DNA of 64,000 bases, taken from contig PHBH01000020.1 of NCBI GenBank assembly GCA_002840535.1, forward strand, positions 1 to 64,000, written 5' to 3'. The translations under genes and the position numbers were made by a program. The DNA is from Deltaproteobacteria bacterium HGW-Deltaproteobacteria-15 (GTDB taxonomy: Bacteria > Desulfobacterota > DSM-4660 > Desulfatiglandales > HGW-15). The notes beneath the pieces were generated by a model. The model was not told the origin of the DNA and did no database searches. It was given only the letters and a program-made list of their open reading frames with translations. The stretch's first letter is position 1. Each line of letters starts with the position of its first letter. Below are positions 49,264 to 58,320 of this stretch, in pieces.

Positions 49264-49731
49264 CTACTGGTTCTGTACAACCCAATTCACAATGTCCTTG
49301 TCTTCCCCTTCCCCGCCTTCCTCGCCATCCGCCCCGTATGACCAGAGGTCGAAGTCGGTATTGTGAACACCTGGGCTCATGTAAAGATAACCGTTCCCCC
49401 AAGGATCCTGGGGCAATGCCCCCTTTTCCAGGTATCCGCCCTCTCTCCACCTGGCAGCGTTTCGGCCTATGGTCGGCTGCTCTACAAGCGCTTTCAGCCC
49501 CTGATCGGTTGTGGGGTAGAAGGAGTTGTCCAGCTTGAACAACTTCAAGGCGTTTTCCAGGGTCTTGATGTCCAGCTGGGATTTCATGGTACGGGCTTCC
49601 GCCGGTCTGTCCATCATGCGAACAGCCACAAGACTCGCGAGGATTCCAAGAATGGTGATCACGATGAGTATCTCCAACAGGGTGAAGCCAGTTTGGCCAT
49701 GCCGAATATAGGACCGATCGTTTTTGCTCAT
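49264..49731 (-). CDS. gspG: Type II secretion major pseudopilin GspG
   Basis: GspG is the main building block of the pseudopilus. The 155-residue protein has the leader ending TGFTLLEILIVITILGILAS, cleaved between Gly15 and Phe16 with Glu20 at +5, and the hallmark C-terminal region: LENALKLFKLDNSFYPTTDQ, then GLKALVEQPT, DPWGNGYLYMSPG and FDLWSYGADGEEGGEGEDKD, which holds the calcium-binding loop. The ATG at 49731 has AAAGGAG six bases before it. It lies between gspF and gspH. A prepilin peptidase (GspO) gene is not in the window. Confidence 0.95.
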   Translation of the reverse strand: MSKNDRSYIRHGQTGFTLLEILIVITILGILASLVAVRMMDRPAEARTMKSQLDIKTLENALKLFKLDNSFYPTTDQGLKALVEQPTIGRNAARWREGGYLEKGALPQDPWGNGYLYMSPGVHNTDFDLWSYGADGEEGGEGEDKDIVNWVVQNQ

Positions 49732-49838
49732 ATGTTTCTCCTTTCTGAAACGGTTAGTAGTCGATAGAGGGTGGTCGGTTGTAAGACCTGAAATGAGTTG
49801 TTTCACCTTCAACCGACAACGGGCAAGTGACCACCTGC

Positions 49839-51068
49839 CTACTTAATGCTTGTCGTCATGTCGAAAATCGGCAGCAGAACGGCCATTACGATGAATCCCA
49901 CCATTCCACCCATGAAAAGAATCACCACAGGCTCCAGCAAAGAAGTGAGCGAGGTTATTGTTGTCTCAACGTCCTCTTCATAGACCTCTGCGGCTTTTGC
50001 GAGCATACTATCCAGCTCACCCCCCTTTTCCCCTGCGGTGACGAGTTGCACTACAAGGGGAGGGAAGCGCTTGCTTCTCTTGAGCAGGATTCCGAATTCC
50101 TCACCCTCGCTCACCAGCTTTCCCGCTTCCTTGACAGCATTATCCATGATGCGATTCCCCATGGAGAGCCTTGCTATCTCCAGTGCCTCAACCAGGATGA
50201 CGCCGCTTTTAAGCAATGTGGAAAGCGTCCTGGTGAAACGTGCTATGACCGCTTTGTGATGGAGCCTTCCCACGAGAGGAGCGCTGAGTCGGAGCCGATC
50301 CCAGACAAGTCGTCCTGAACCCGTCCTGGTCCAGAGAGAAAAGAGGACGGCAATGGCAACTGACCCTGTTGCCACGAGCCACCAGTAGCTTTTCATGAAA
50401 TTTGTCGTGTGAATGAGCAGCAGTGTCGACCAGGGAAGTGCAAGCTTCATCCCCTGAAAGATTCCCACCACCTTGGGCATGACGAACGACAGAAGGAAAA
50501 TGAGGATCATGCTGCTGAGCAAGAGCAGAAACAAGGGATAGGCGAGGGCCGCCTCGATCTTTTTTTTAAGCTTCATCCTCTTCTCGGAAAAATCGGCAAG
50601 GCGAAGAAGAATGACATCCAATGCGCCTCCTGTCTCCCCTGCTCTGACCATGTTGACGAAAATGGTGTTGAAGGCTGAAGGATGCTTTTCCATGGCATCC
50701 GAGAGCGACATTCCTTCCACCACTTTTTCCTTTATCTGAATGAGAACCCTTTTCAATCTTCCCTGTTCGGTCTGTTCGATTACGCCGTTCAGGGACTCTA
50801 CGAGCTGAAGCCCTGAGGAGAGCAAGGTGGCGAGTTGCCGAAGCGCCATGGTGACTTCCACCGACTTGATCGAGCGGAGAGAAGGCAGGAAGGAGAGGGT
50901 GGCTTTGAGTCCGCTTCTTCCCTCGCCCCCTTCGACCTCCCGGACCATGGTGGGAAAAATCATCTCCTGGCTCAGCTTGAGCCTTGCAGCCGCAGGCCCA
51001 TCCGCCGTAATCAGGCCATGAAGCCCCTTCCCTTTACGGTTCAACGCTTTGTATTCATAAACAGGCAT
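49839..51068 (-). CDS. gspF: Type II secretion inner-membrane protein GspF
   Basis: GspF is the polytopic platform protein. The 409-residue product starts MPVYEYKALNRKGKGLHG and has two GspF domains (about 60-190 and 260-390), each with motifs like FVNMVRAGETGGALD and LVTAGEKGGELDSMLAKAA, and three membrane helices (near 165-190, 215-240 and 375-400). CTGGAG six bases before the ATG is a fair ribosome site. The upstream spacer to gspE is 409 bp and full of repeats, unusual for a secretion operon. Confidence 0.95.
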   Translation of the reverse strand: MPVYEYKALNRKGKGLHGLITADGPAAARLKLSQEMIFPTMVREVEGGEGRSGLKATLSFLPSLRSIKSVEVTMALRQLATLLSSGLQLVESLNGVIEQTEQGRLKRVLIQIKEKVVEGMSLSDAMEKHPSAFNTIFVNMVRAGETGGALDVILLRLADFSEKRMKLKKKIEAALAYPLFLLLLSSMILIFLLSFVMPKVVGIFQGMKLALPWSTLLLIHTTNFMKSYWWLVATGSVAIAVLFSLWTRTGSGRLVWDRLRLSAPLVGRLHHKAVIARFTRTLSTLLKSGVILVEALEIARLSMGNRIMDNAVKEAGKLVSEGEEFGILLKRSKRFPPLVVQLVTAGEKGGELDSMLAKAAEVYEEDVETTITSLTSLLEPVVILFMGGMVGFIVMAVLLPIFDMTTSIK

Positions 51069-51218
51069 GAGAAACTCCAGAGGTTGGGGGGTTGGAAATC
51101 AGAGGTCAGCGAAAAAAAGCGATCAGACGCAGAGGCAATCTCAGCCGCCGGCAGTTGAGCGAGGTATGACCATTTGCATTTGGTCCTTCATTGGATGTTT
51201 GACATTGAATGTTGATGG

Positions 51219-51349
51219 TCTCGTAAAATGTCGAAAATACCCTTTTGGTCGTCATCCCGGCGAAGGCCGGGATCCAGTATTTTCGAGCCTTTGCAGAATA
51301 TCCGGATTCCTCGCACATTCGTGCGGGAAATGACGACTTTTTACGAGAT
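51219..51349. repeat. MITE-like inverted repeat with GTAAAAAGTC-type ends, copy 2
   Basis: TCTCGTAAAATGTC at 51219-51232 is the inverse, with one mismatch, of the right end GACTTTTTACGAGA at about 51335-51348. Inside is CGTCATCCCGGCGAAGGCCG, a small hairpin also found in copy 1 at 22423-22501. The left flank GTTGATGGT is shared. Confidence 0.72.
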
Positions 51350-51351
51350 TA

Positions 51352-51475
51352 TCTATGTTGGATGTTGGATGTTCGACGTTGTTCTTTCTTCTACCCTCTG
51401 TCCTCTGTCCTCTGATCTCTGTCGTCTGATCTCTGACCTGATCTCTGATCTCCGACTTCCGACTTCCGACCTCTG
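51352..51475. repeat. 7-nt tandem repeats (CTCTGAT/CTCTGTC)
   Basis: TTGGATG, TTGGATG, TTCGACG at 51358 lead into CCTCTGT, CCTCTGT, CCTCTGA, TCTCTGT, then further CTGATCT and TCCGACT units up to the gspE stop codon. The same CTGACCT/CTGATCT units occur at the 3' end of cusA (58345-58385), inside its coding sequence. Confidence 0.75.
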
Positions 51476-51477
51476 AT

Positions 51478-53121
51478 TTACCGTTGCGTGACTCTCACCA
51501 CTTCATCCAGTGTCGTGACTCCTGCCTTCACCTTCAGGAGTCCGTCTTCGAACAGGGTGGACATTCCCGCGTTCACAGCCGCGTCCTTGATGGTGACTGA
51601 ATCGGCGCCGGAAGTCACCAGACGCCTGATCTGGTTGTCTACTTCCAGGATTTCAAAGATCCCGGTGCGGCCGCGGTATCCGCTGCCCATACACGAGTTG
51701 CAGCCGGCGCCCCTGTAAAGCGTTTGGCCTGGTCTCAGTGTCCCGAGATCAACTGCCATCGTCTGATCAATGCTCAAGGGTTCCCTGCAATCAGGGCATA
51801 TGGTTCGAACCAGCCGCTGGGCAATGACCGCCTGGAGGGAAGAGGCAATGAGGAAAGGCTCCACCCCCATGTCCACCAGCCTTGTCAAAGCGCCTGCCGC
51901 GTCGTTGGTGTGAAGGGTGCTGAACACGAGATGGCCGGTGAGGGAGGCCTGGACGGCAATCTCCACGGTTTCCAGATCTCTGATCTCCCCAATCATCACG
52001 ATGTCAGGGTCATGCCTGAGGATCGAGCGAAGCCCCCTTGCAAATGTGAGATCGGTCTTTGGATTGACCTGAATCTGACCCACACCCTTGAGCTGGTATT
52101 CGATGGGATCTTCAATGGTGATAATGTTCTTCTCGGAAGAGTTGATCTTGTTGAGAGTCGCGTAAAGAGTGGTGGACTTGCCGCTCCCTGTAGGTCCCGT
52201 GACCAGCAGGATTCCGTTGCTCCGGGTCAGCAGTTTCTCAAATACTACAAGCCCTTTCCTGGTCAGACCCATTTCCTCAAGACCCATCAGCGAGACCCCC
52301 TTGTCAAGGAGGCGAAGCACGATCCTCTCGCCAAACGCCATGGGGATAATGCTGACCCTCACATCCACGGTTCTGTCCGCGGCCTTGATCTTCATGCGAC
52401 CGTCCTGCGGAATACGTTTCTCGGCTATGTCGAGGTTAGCTATAACTTTCAATCTGGAAACGATGTGAGCATGAAATCGTTTAGGAAGAGAGAAGATCTC
52501 GTAGAGGACCCCGTCGATCCGGAATCTCACCTTGATTTCCTTCTCATAAGGCTCGATGTGGATGTCGCTCGCCTTCCGCCGTATGGCCTGGGTGAGGATG
52601 ACGTTGACCAGACGGATGATAGGGGCCTCATGTGTCGTGTCGAGGAGGTCCTCCAATTCATCCAGTTCAGTGACCCGGGTATCCAGCTCGCTCCCTTCAA
52701 GGTCCTGAACCATCTTTTCCGCGTCTTCACCGTTCTGGTCAAACAGGATATGGATGGCGGAATGGATTTCCTTCAGCGGACTCAAAATCATTTCTACTTT
52801 CTGATACCCACCCATTCTGGCGAAATCGTCAACCGCCTGGTAATTGAGGGGATCGTTCAGCGCAACGGTAAGGAGGCCGTTTTCTCTCCTGAGCGGCACA
52901 AATCCCATTCGCTTGAAGTATTGAATCGGCGCTTCCAGGCTTCCGTTGGATTCCACCTGGCTGAGGATATGCCTGCTGTAAGGAATACCGAGTACTTTGG
53001 ATAGTTCTGAAAGACGCTCCTCCTCCCCAACAGTTTCTCCTGGTGTACTGCGCTCGACCTCCCGATCGGCGGACGACTTTAATAGGTTCAGTTTTTCCTT
53101 AATCGCATGAACGATCGCCAT
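51478..53121 (-). CDS. gspE: Type II secretion ATPase GspE
   Basis: GspE is the cytoplasmic ATPase that drives pseudopilus assembly. The 547-residue protein has an N-terminal GspE-N domain (about 40-140), the ATPase core with Walker A GPTGSGKST at 309-317, the Asp box IITIEDPIEY near 333-342, Walker B DPDIVMIGEIRD at 371-382 and the His box STLHTND near 401-407. The zinc-binding cysteines are C442, C445, C474 and C477. All expected motifs are intact and length is normal. It follows gspD with a 234-bp gap that contains dispersed repeats. Confidence 0.96.
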   Translation of the reverse strand: MAIVHAIKEKLNLLKSSADREVERSTPGETVGEEERLSELSKVLGIPYSRHILSQVESNGSLEAPIQYFKRMGFVPLRRENGLLTVALNDPLNYQAVDDFARMGGYQKVEMILSPLKEIHSAIHILFDQNGEDAEKMVQDLEGSELDTRVTELDELEDLLDTTHEAPIIRLVNVILTQAIRRKASDIHIEPYEKEIKVRFRIDGVLYEIFSLPKRFHAHIVSRLKVIANLDIAEKRIPQDGRMKIKAADRTVDVRVSIIPMAFGERIVLRLLDKGVSLMGLEEMGLTRKGLVVFEKLLTRSNGILLVTGPTGSGKSTTLYATLNKINSSEKNIITIEDPIEYQLKGVGQIQVNPKTDLTFARGLRSILRHDPDIVMIGEIRDLETVEIAVQASLTGHLVFSTLHTNDAAGALTRLVDMGVEPFLIASSLQAVIAQRLVRTICPDCREPLSIDQTMAVDLGTLRPGQTLYRGAGCNSCMGSGYRGRTGIFEILEVDNQIRRLVTSGADSVTIKDAAVNAGMSTLFEDGLLKVKAGVTTLDEVVRVTQR

Positions 53122-53149
53122 GGCATTCTCTCATTTGCTCGTGTCCGAC

Positions 53150-53250
53150 AAACTAACCACGAAGAACACGAAGGATGGATGATCTTCTGCTTTTCGATAC
53201 GCTCCTTTACCGAAGGGCCGATGGGTTTCTCTCCGCTCAACCCATCCTAC
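53150..53250. repeat. Two repeat fragments between gspD and gspE
   Basis: AACCACGAAGAACACGAAGG near 53155 is a common dispersed motif, and 53220-53250 is the right arm of the GTAGGATGGGTTGAG family with a few differences. No left arm is present. Confidence 0.65.
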
Positions 53251-53355
53251 TGTTTAGTGCTTGTTTGACCGAAGAGTAGATCACATGTGCCCGTGTCGCG
53301 GGACTGCCTGCTGCTTACGCTATTCTTGGGCTTTGCTCTATGCCCATGCCTATGT

Positions 53356-55533
53356 CTAATCCAGCATCCTTTTCCTGATGAGCTCGTCCTTGAACTGATC
53401 GTTCGATTTCTTCATCTCCCCATCGGTGTGGTTTTTCTTGTCCAGGTAGAGCTTCCGGTTCTCCTCCGGATTTTCCACGATGTGTGGAGAGAGGAAGACC
53501 AGGAGGTTCGTCTTCTCGTCACGGTCGGTCGTGCTCTTGAAAAGCCATCCGAAGGCTGGGATACCGCCGAGACAAGGCGTCTCGGTCAAACCCCTGTCCA
53601 GCCTGTTTTCGATCAACCCTCCGATGACCGCAGTCTCTCCATCTTTTACGGTAATGGCCGTCTTCGCCCTGCGAAAGGTGGTGGTAGGCGCAAGCACGGT
53701 CCCTCCAAGTGCGGTCCTTTCGAGGACTGATTTTACGCTTTGCTCGACACTCAGTCGAACCGTACGGTTGTCGTTGATCTGAGGAGTGACCTTCAGGGTC
53801 ACTCCAATGTCGCGATATTCGAACGTCTGAATTGCGTTTTCGTAGGACGTCTCGCTCGTCTGCGTCACCTGTGTCACAAACGGTATGTTTTGCCCCACCT
53901 CGATGAGAGCCTCGGCATTGTCTAGTGTCAGGATCTGCGGGGTGGAGAGGATGTTGAAATCCGTGTCCGAACGGATGGCCTTTACAAACGCTCCAAAGGA
54001 CGGGAAGACTATGTTTCCCAGGGTGATTGCCCGTCCGACGACACCGGCAGTAAACCCGGTGGGAATCCTCCCTCTTGCAAGGGCGTCGACTGCCGCCGCG
54101 CCCGGTGATCCCCCCAGGACAACCCCGCCGTTGCTGCCCTCACTGAAGCCGCCGCTGAAGGAATCGGCACCCCTCCATTCGACACCGAGATCAAGCGACT
54201 TGGAGGCGGAGACCTCCACGATCAGAGCCTCCACATAGACCATGGTTCGGGGGGCATCCAGTTCCCTGATGATCTCTTCGAGTGTCTGGTGCTCGTCCGG
54301 GTCGGCAATGACCACCAGGCTGTTGGTGGCCTTGTCCGGTGAGATCTGCGCATCTTTTGAAATGACCGGCGCCTGGCCCTTTGGATCCTTGGAGCTTTCT
54401 CCACCTTTGCCTGAAAGAAGGCCAAGCACCTTTCCAACGTCCTCCGCCACTGCATGCTGAAGCGGATAGATCCTGACCGCTCGCTTCCTGAGTTTCTTCT
54501 GATCCAGCTTCGCAACCATTTCCTCGATTTCCGCGATCATGAAAGGAGACGCCATAACGATCAACGAATTGGTCGTCTCATCCGATACGATTCGAACATG
54601 ATCCTTGGACGGTCTTGCGCCGGCCTCCTTGCGCTGAAACAGATTCGTCAATTTGGTTGCCAGTTTTTCCGCGTTCGCGCTCTCAAGCGTAAAAATCACG
54701 ATTCGATCTTTAGCGCCGGGGACATCCAGTTGCACCACGATTTTATGGAGCCGATCGATATTGGAGACCGTGTCGATGACGATGAGGGTATTGGTTTCCG
54801 GGTACGGGACCAGGAGACCGGTCTTGGGTATGAGGGGACCGAGGAACTTTGCAAAATCGGCTGCATCCCCGTGTTTCAATGGGACCAGTTGTGTGATCAT
54901 TCGATCCTCGAGCTTCGATGCCTTTTGGACCGACCGTGTTTCCAATCCCTTGGCCTTTGCTTCGACGGCCTGGATGACTTTGACGACACCCCCTGATTCA
55001 ACAACCGTAAACCCATGCACTTCCAGCACGGAAAGGAAGACCTGATAAGCCTCATCGATGCTGATCGCGTTCGGAGAGATAATCGTCATCTGTCCTTTAA
55101 GGCTGGGATCCACGATAAAGTTCTTTCCGGTCAGATCGCTCATCAATTTGATCAGGCTCTGCAATTCAACATTCTTGAAATTCATTGTTACGTACTTGGA
55201 CTGTTCCCGATCCCCGGGTTGTTTCCTTTCAGGTGCCACTCGCACCTGCTCCTGGGTGACAGTCTGTACGGCAACCGCACGACCGGGAGCAGGTTCTTCC
55301 TGCTGTGTTTCACCACTCTCCTCACTCCGCTCCGAAGAGTTTTGCCCCTGCGCCTTTTTCAACGCCTCGAGCCGCTTAGCGACCTCTGCGCGTCTTTCTG
55401 CAAGTGACTTCCTCGCAGGAAGCCTGCCTGTATCCTGTGTATCCTGCCCTACGCTCAGAATCGGCGTAATCAGGATTAAGGCGAAAATCATCATTCCCAG
55501 AAACCCTTTTGAACAGTATCCGTCCGGTTTCAT
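53356..55533 (-). CDS. gspD: Type II secretion outer-membrane secretin GspD
   Basis: The secretin forms the outer-membrane channel. The 725-residue protein has a signal peptide (hydrophobic core about 11-28), an N0 domain starting YVTMNFKNVELQSLIKLMSD near 110, N1-N3 repeats with typical IYPLQHAVAEDVGKVLG near 352, and the C-terminal secretin core with VPFVTQVT near 547, DIGVTLKVTPQIN near 570 and PCLGGIPAFGWLFKST near 650. It is directly downstream of gspC (63-nt gap). A linker rich in Glu/Gln follows the signal. No pilotin gene was recognised. Confidence 0.95.
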   Translation of the reverse strand: MKPDGYCSKGFLGMMIFALILITPILSVGQDTQDTGRLPARKSLAERRAEVAKRLEALKKAQGQNSSERSEESGETQQEEPAPGRAVAVQTVTQEQVRVAPERKQPGDREQSKYVTMNFKNVELQSLIKLMSDLTGKNFIVDPSLKGQMTIISPNAISIDEAYQVFLSVLEVHGFTVVESGGVVKVIQAVEAKAKGLETRSVQKASKLEDRMITQLVPLKHGDAADFAKFLGPLIPKTGLLVPYPETNTLIVIDTVSNIDRLHKIVVQLDVPGAKDRIVIFTLESANAEKLATKLTNLFQRKEAGARPSKDHVRIVSDETTNSLIVMASPFMIAEIEEMVAKLDQKKLRKRAVRIYPLQHAVAEDVGKVLGLLSGKGGESSKDPKGQAPVISKDAQISPDKATNSLVVIADPDEHQTLEEIIRELDAPRTMVYVEALIVEVSASKSLDLGVEWRGADSFSGGFSEGSNGGVVLGGSPGAAAVDALARGRIPTGFTAGVVGRAITLGNIVFPSFGAFVKAIRSDTDFNILSTPQILTLDNAEALIEVGQNIPFVTQVTQTSETSYENAIQTFEYRDIGVTLKVTPQINDNRTVRLSVEQSVKSVLERTALGGTVLAPTTTFRRAKTAITVKDGETAVIGGLIENRLDRGLTETPCLGGIPAFGWLFKSTTDRDEKTNLLVFLSPHIVENPEENRKLYLDKKNHTDGEMKKSNDQFKDELIRKRMLD

Positions 55534-55596
55534 AGGTCCATTTCCTTTCGGCTTTTTGGAAGAACTCCCGCGATGAATGACATGTGAAGGTTCGAC

Positions 55597-56226
55597 TCAC
55601 TTCCTCCCCGGCGGGCGGACAGTGCCGGGGAAACGATTTCTATCCATCTTTTCTGAAGAGGGCTTTTGCGCTTCCGCTCCCGGCACAGCGCCTGAGGGTC
55701 TTTGTATCGCCCCTGCCGGCGCATTTTGTCCTTCTGTATTCAGATCGTATGTGATTACCAGTACCTCCTGTTTTCCGTCTGCTTCAAGAATGACCCTGTC
55801 GGGCAGGATTTCCAGGATACGTGCATTCTGGAGCATATCGTTCACGCGGAAGACGTCACCCTCGGGTGCCCTGGCTTCAGAGATGACCGCGTAAGAGTCG
55901 TTATTCCGTCCCACCACGGTTCCTTTCAGGGAAAAATTCCTCCGGCTCACCGGGATCTCCACGACTTTCGGTTTTTCAACCTGCTCCATCGTCGGCTTCT
56001 GTTTGCTTGTGCCGAAAATATCCTGTGCAATAATGCTCTGGTAATAGGAAGGACCCGAAGAAGAACCCGCCTGCGATGTATTGACAGGCTGCGGAATCCC
56101 CGCCCTGGATGTCAAGGATTCCCTCTGCCTGTCTGCGGACCAGCTCAAGTAAACGCTGTACGCTGTCCAGCCAAGGAGCGCAGTGAGAACGACATTGATC
56201 AGCAGGAGATATCTTCGCAACTTCAT
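55597..56226 (-). CDS. gspC: Type II secretion inner-membrane protein GspC (no PDZ domain)
   Basis: The 209-residue protein has one N-terminal membrane helix (LRRYLLLINVVLTALLGWTA at 3-22) and a homology-region domain near 95-160 containing FSLKGTVVGRNNDSYAVISE, the GspC HR pattern that contacts the secretin. The C-terminus is a Pro/Ala/Gln-rich tail instead of the PDZ domain seen in many proteobacterial GspC proteins. It is the first recognised gene of the gspC-M operon. The identity is supported mainly by its place before gspD and the HR motif. Confidence 0.85.
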   Translation of the reverse strand: MKLRRYLLLINVVLTALLGWTAYSVYLSWSADRQRESLTSRAGIPQPVNTSQAGSSSGPSYYQSIIAQDIFGTSKQKPTMEQVEKPKVVEIPVSRRNFSLKGTVVGRNNDSYAVISEARAPEGDVFRVNDMLQNARILEILPDRVILEADGKQEVLVITYDLNTEGQNAPAGAIQRPSGAVPGAEAQKPSSEKMDRNRFPGTVRPPGRK

Positions 56227-56254
56227 GGTGGCTCCGAGTAAAGGAAGAAGGCCT

Positions 56255-56465
56255 TCTGACAGGATTACAGGATAAACGGGATTAAGATTTTTTCTCTTGC
56301 AGTAGCCACCCCGTAAATCCTGTTATCGTGTCTCAGGTCTTTTTCTTCATAGAACGCTGGAGGAGGTTTTCCGGGGGATCACAGAGGCTCGCGGGTGAAC
56401 AGGATCGGGTTGAAGGGCGGTTCGCAGTGACCATCCTGTAAATCCTGTTATCCTGTCTAATCGTT
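56255..56465. repeat. Repeats of the ACAGGAT/CAGGATA type
   Basis: ACAGGATTACAGGATAAACG at about 56260-56279 and its inverse pattern, TAAATCCTGTTATC at 56312-56326 and GTAAATCCTGTTATCCTGTC at 56439-56458, fill the spacer between the gspC and dsbA-like genes. The same units occur at 48380 within gspI and at 62262-62290. Confidence 0.72.
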
Positions 56466-56471
56466 TTTTCT

Positions 56472-57362
56472 TCACTGATTTGTGGGTTCTGTGCATTCCA
56501 GACACTTTTCTTCGATGATCGAACTCCTTTTGAACTCCTCCTCGATCATCGAGGTGATTCCCTCGAGGCTGCGATCCTTCACGATCCTGCCATTCACAAA
56601 GACCGACGGCACTCCTTTCACCCCGGCCTTCTGCGCATCTTCAAAATCGCGGCCGATCTGTCTCATGGTGTCGGGGTGACGCATGTCTCGAACGAATTTC
56701 TCCTGATTGAGACCAAGGTCCAGGGAAATTTTTCGAATTTTTTCATCATTGAGTTCGTTTCCGTTTTCGAACAGCCGGTCGTGAAATGGCCAGAAGGCGC
56801 CCTGGTGATCGGCTGCCAATGCTGCGGCCGCGGCCATGGCGCCGAAACGGTGGTTTTTCAGAAGGAAGTTCTTGAAAACAATCTTCACCCGATTCGGGTA
56901 TCTTTCATGGATCTGCCTGAGCACCGGGGCGAGTGCCGCACAATGGGGGCACTGGAACCCGCTAAACTCGGTGATCACAACAGGTGCGTCGCGCGACCCC
57001 TTGAAGGGAGATCCCTCCGAACGAATATCCTTCACAAAGTCCAAAGTGACGACTCTTACGAAATTTTTCTCCGGACTGGTGAGCAGGATCACATCTTCGC
57101 TGGGTCCTACCCTAATCCTGCCGCCAGTCTCACCGATCTCTACCCGACCGGCAAGCTTACCGTCACCTGAATACACGAGGATATCGCCTTCGCGAGTGAG
57201 CGCATAAATCCAGTTGCCATTCATGGAAACCGCAAGATCGACGGGGGGGCTCTTCAGCTGAATTTTCTTTTCACCGGCTATTCTGATTTCTGCAGCTGGA
57301 ATCGGCTGCGCATAGAGCAACAGCGCCAAAACGAAAAGAACAGCACAGATTGCTTTAGTCAT
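56472..57362 (-). CDS. DsbA-like periplasmic thiol-disulfide protein with beta-rich N-terminal domain
   Basis: The 296-residue protein has a signal peptide (MTKAICAVLFVLALLLYAQP, cleavage near PAAE) and a beta-rich region of about 85 residues (WIYALTREGDILVYSGDGKL, like a propeller-blade fragment), followed by a DsbA fold with the CPHC active site at Cys138-Cys141 (TEFSGFQCPHCAALA) and the cis-Pro loop GVPSVFVNG near 250-258. A second pair, CLEC, is at residues 287-290. The ATG at 57362 has GGAGG about eight bases before it; an upstream ATG at 57524 would run through a repeat. It may oxidise or isomerise secreted proteins, possibly for the Cys-containing protein next door; this is inference. 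Confidence 0.85.
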   Translation of the reverse strand: MTKAICAVLFVLALLLYAQPIPAAEIRIAGEKKIQLKSPPVDLAVSMNGNWIYALTREGDILVYSGDGKLAGRVEIGETGGRIRVGPSEDVILLTSPEKNFVRVVTLDFVKDIRSEGSPFKGSRDAPVVITEFSGFQCPHCAALAPVLRQIHERYPNRVKIVFKNFLLKNHRFGAMAAAAALAADHQGAFWPFHDRLFENGNELNDEKIRKISLDLGLNQEKFVRDMRHPDTMRQIGRDFEDAQKAGVKGVPSVFVNGRIVKDRSLEGITSMIEEEFKRSSIIEEKCLECTEPTNQ

Positions 57363-57412
57363 GCTATTAGGCCTCCGTTTCAAAATTGTGCATGGTCCCT
57401 GATTCTTATCGC

Positions 57413-57473
57413 CATGTAGGAGCACCTCCGGTCGCGATTCCTTGGAAAGCGAGCAGGAGCCCGCTCCTACATG
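57413..57473. repeat. Inverted repeat of the GTAGGAGC family, copy 2
   Basis: CATGTAGGAGC at 57413-57423 pairs with its exact inverse at 57463-57473. The interior CACCTCCGGTCGCGATTCCT resembles that in copy 1 at 36696-36777. It lies upstream of the dsbA-like gene. Confidence 0.8.
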
Positions 57474-57520
57474 TGACAAGGGTTGCGAACTTGGACGATA
57501 AACAGACGAAGCGAAAGTGA

Positions 57521-58213
57521 TCAATTTCTGTCCCTTTGTTGGACCTCTTTACGGGTCGTGTTTTGACTTTCTGCATTTCCCGGCCTCGATTCGCTCTTAA
57601 CCGGCCCGCTCTCCGTCACAGCCTGGAAGCAGCGCTTCCGCCCCAACTCGAGCAGAACCTCCACGTTTTGTATGGCCTTTGCCGAATAGCCCTTCGACCC
57701 CGCATACCCTTCCGGACAATCCCTTGAGCACTGTTCGATGAAATCCAGAAAGACCCTTGCGTTGCGTGCGGTGCTGCATGAGTCGCCATGTATGGAATAA
57801 TGCCTGGTCATTCTGAAGGATTCCCGAAGACGTGCAAGGTAGGTTTCGCACAGGCTTTTCTGCTCTTTTCCGGACCAGGCGGTCTGCACGGGCGTAGAGG
57901 TTACTATTTTCTTGTTCTTCTCATCCCTCATCTTGATAATCCACCGACGATCCAAGACTGGCTGCTTCTTCTGTTCATCCAATGCCTGGGGGCTTACATC
58001 GCTTTTTCCAGCTTCGACAGATCCCTTATCTTGCCCCTTTACCGATTTGCCCTCTTCTGACATCCCGCTACCTTTCTTTTCAGTCTCTTTCGCCTCTTTG
58101 ATCCCACCTGTATTGGGAAAAAGGTTCTGTTCTGCAAACACGAAGCAACATGGCGGAAAAATCATGAACAGTCCCATCGCGGCGAAGGCCGATAGTATGG
58201 ATAGCTTTTTCAT
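57521..58213 (-). CDS. Secreted Cys-containing protein of unknown function
   Basis: The 230-residue protein starts MKKLSILSAFAAMGLFMIFP, a signal peptide that continues through PPCCFVFAEQ. After a charged low-complexity segment (about 38-90, rich in Lys, Glu, Gly and Ser), the C-terminal half has five Cys, including SCSTARNARV and QCSRDCPEG, in a helical region. No family was recognised. It is 158 nt upstream of the dsbA-like gene, on the same strand, so its disulfides may be made by that protein. A link with the type II secretion operon farther downstream is possible but not shown by sequence. Confidence 0.7.
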   Translation of the reverse strand: MKKLSILSAFAAMGLFMIFPPCCFVFAEQNLFPNTGGIKEAKETEKKGSGMSEEGKSVKGQDKGSVEAGKSDVSPQALDEQKKQPVLDRRWIIKMRDEKNKKIVTSTPVQTAWSGKEQKSLCETYLARLRESFRMTRHYSIHGDSCSTARNARVFLDFIEQCSRDCPEGYAGSKGYSAKAIQNVEVLLELGRKRCFQAVTESGPVKSESRPGNAESQNTTRKEVQQRDRN

Positions 58214-58320
58214 TTACAACTCCCATCCCAATCTCTGACTTTCGTATCCATTCAGTTGTCTCTGATTTCTAATTCTGGGTTCCGGCTCTCGCCGGAATGA
58301 CGGATTAAGGGCTCGCTCAC

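Larger units (their letters stand above)
51069..51477. other. Repeat-filled spacer between gspE and gspF
   Basis: This 409-bp gap within the operon holds a MITE-like element (51219-51349) and, at 51352-51478, units such as GGATGTT, CTCTGTC, CTCTGAT and CTTCCGA. No gene was recognised. Confidence 0.7.

Noticed and set aside
57363..57524. Upstream extension of the DsbA-like gene
   Set aside because: It crosses a GTAGGAGC repeat and would hide the clear signal peptide starting at 57362.
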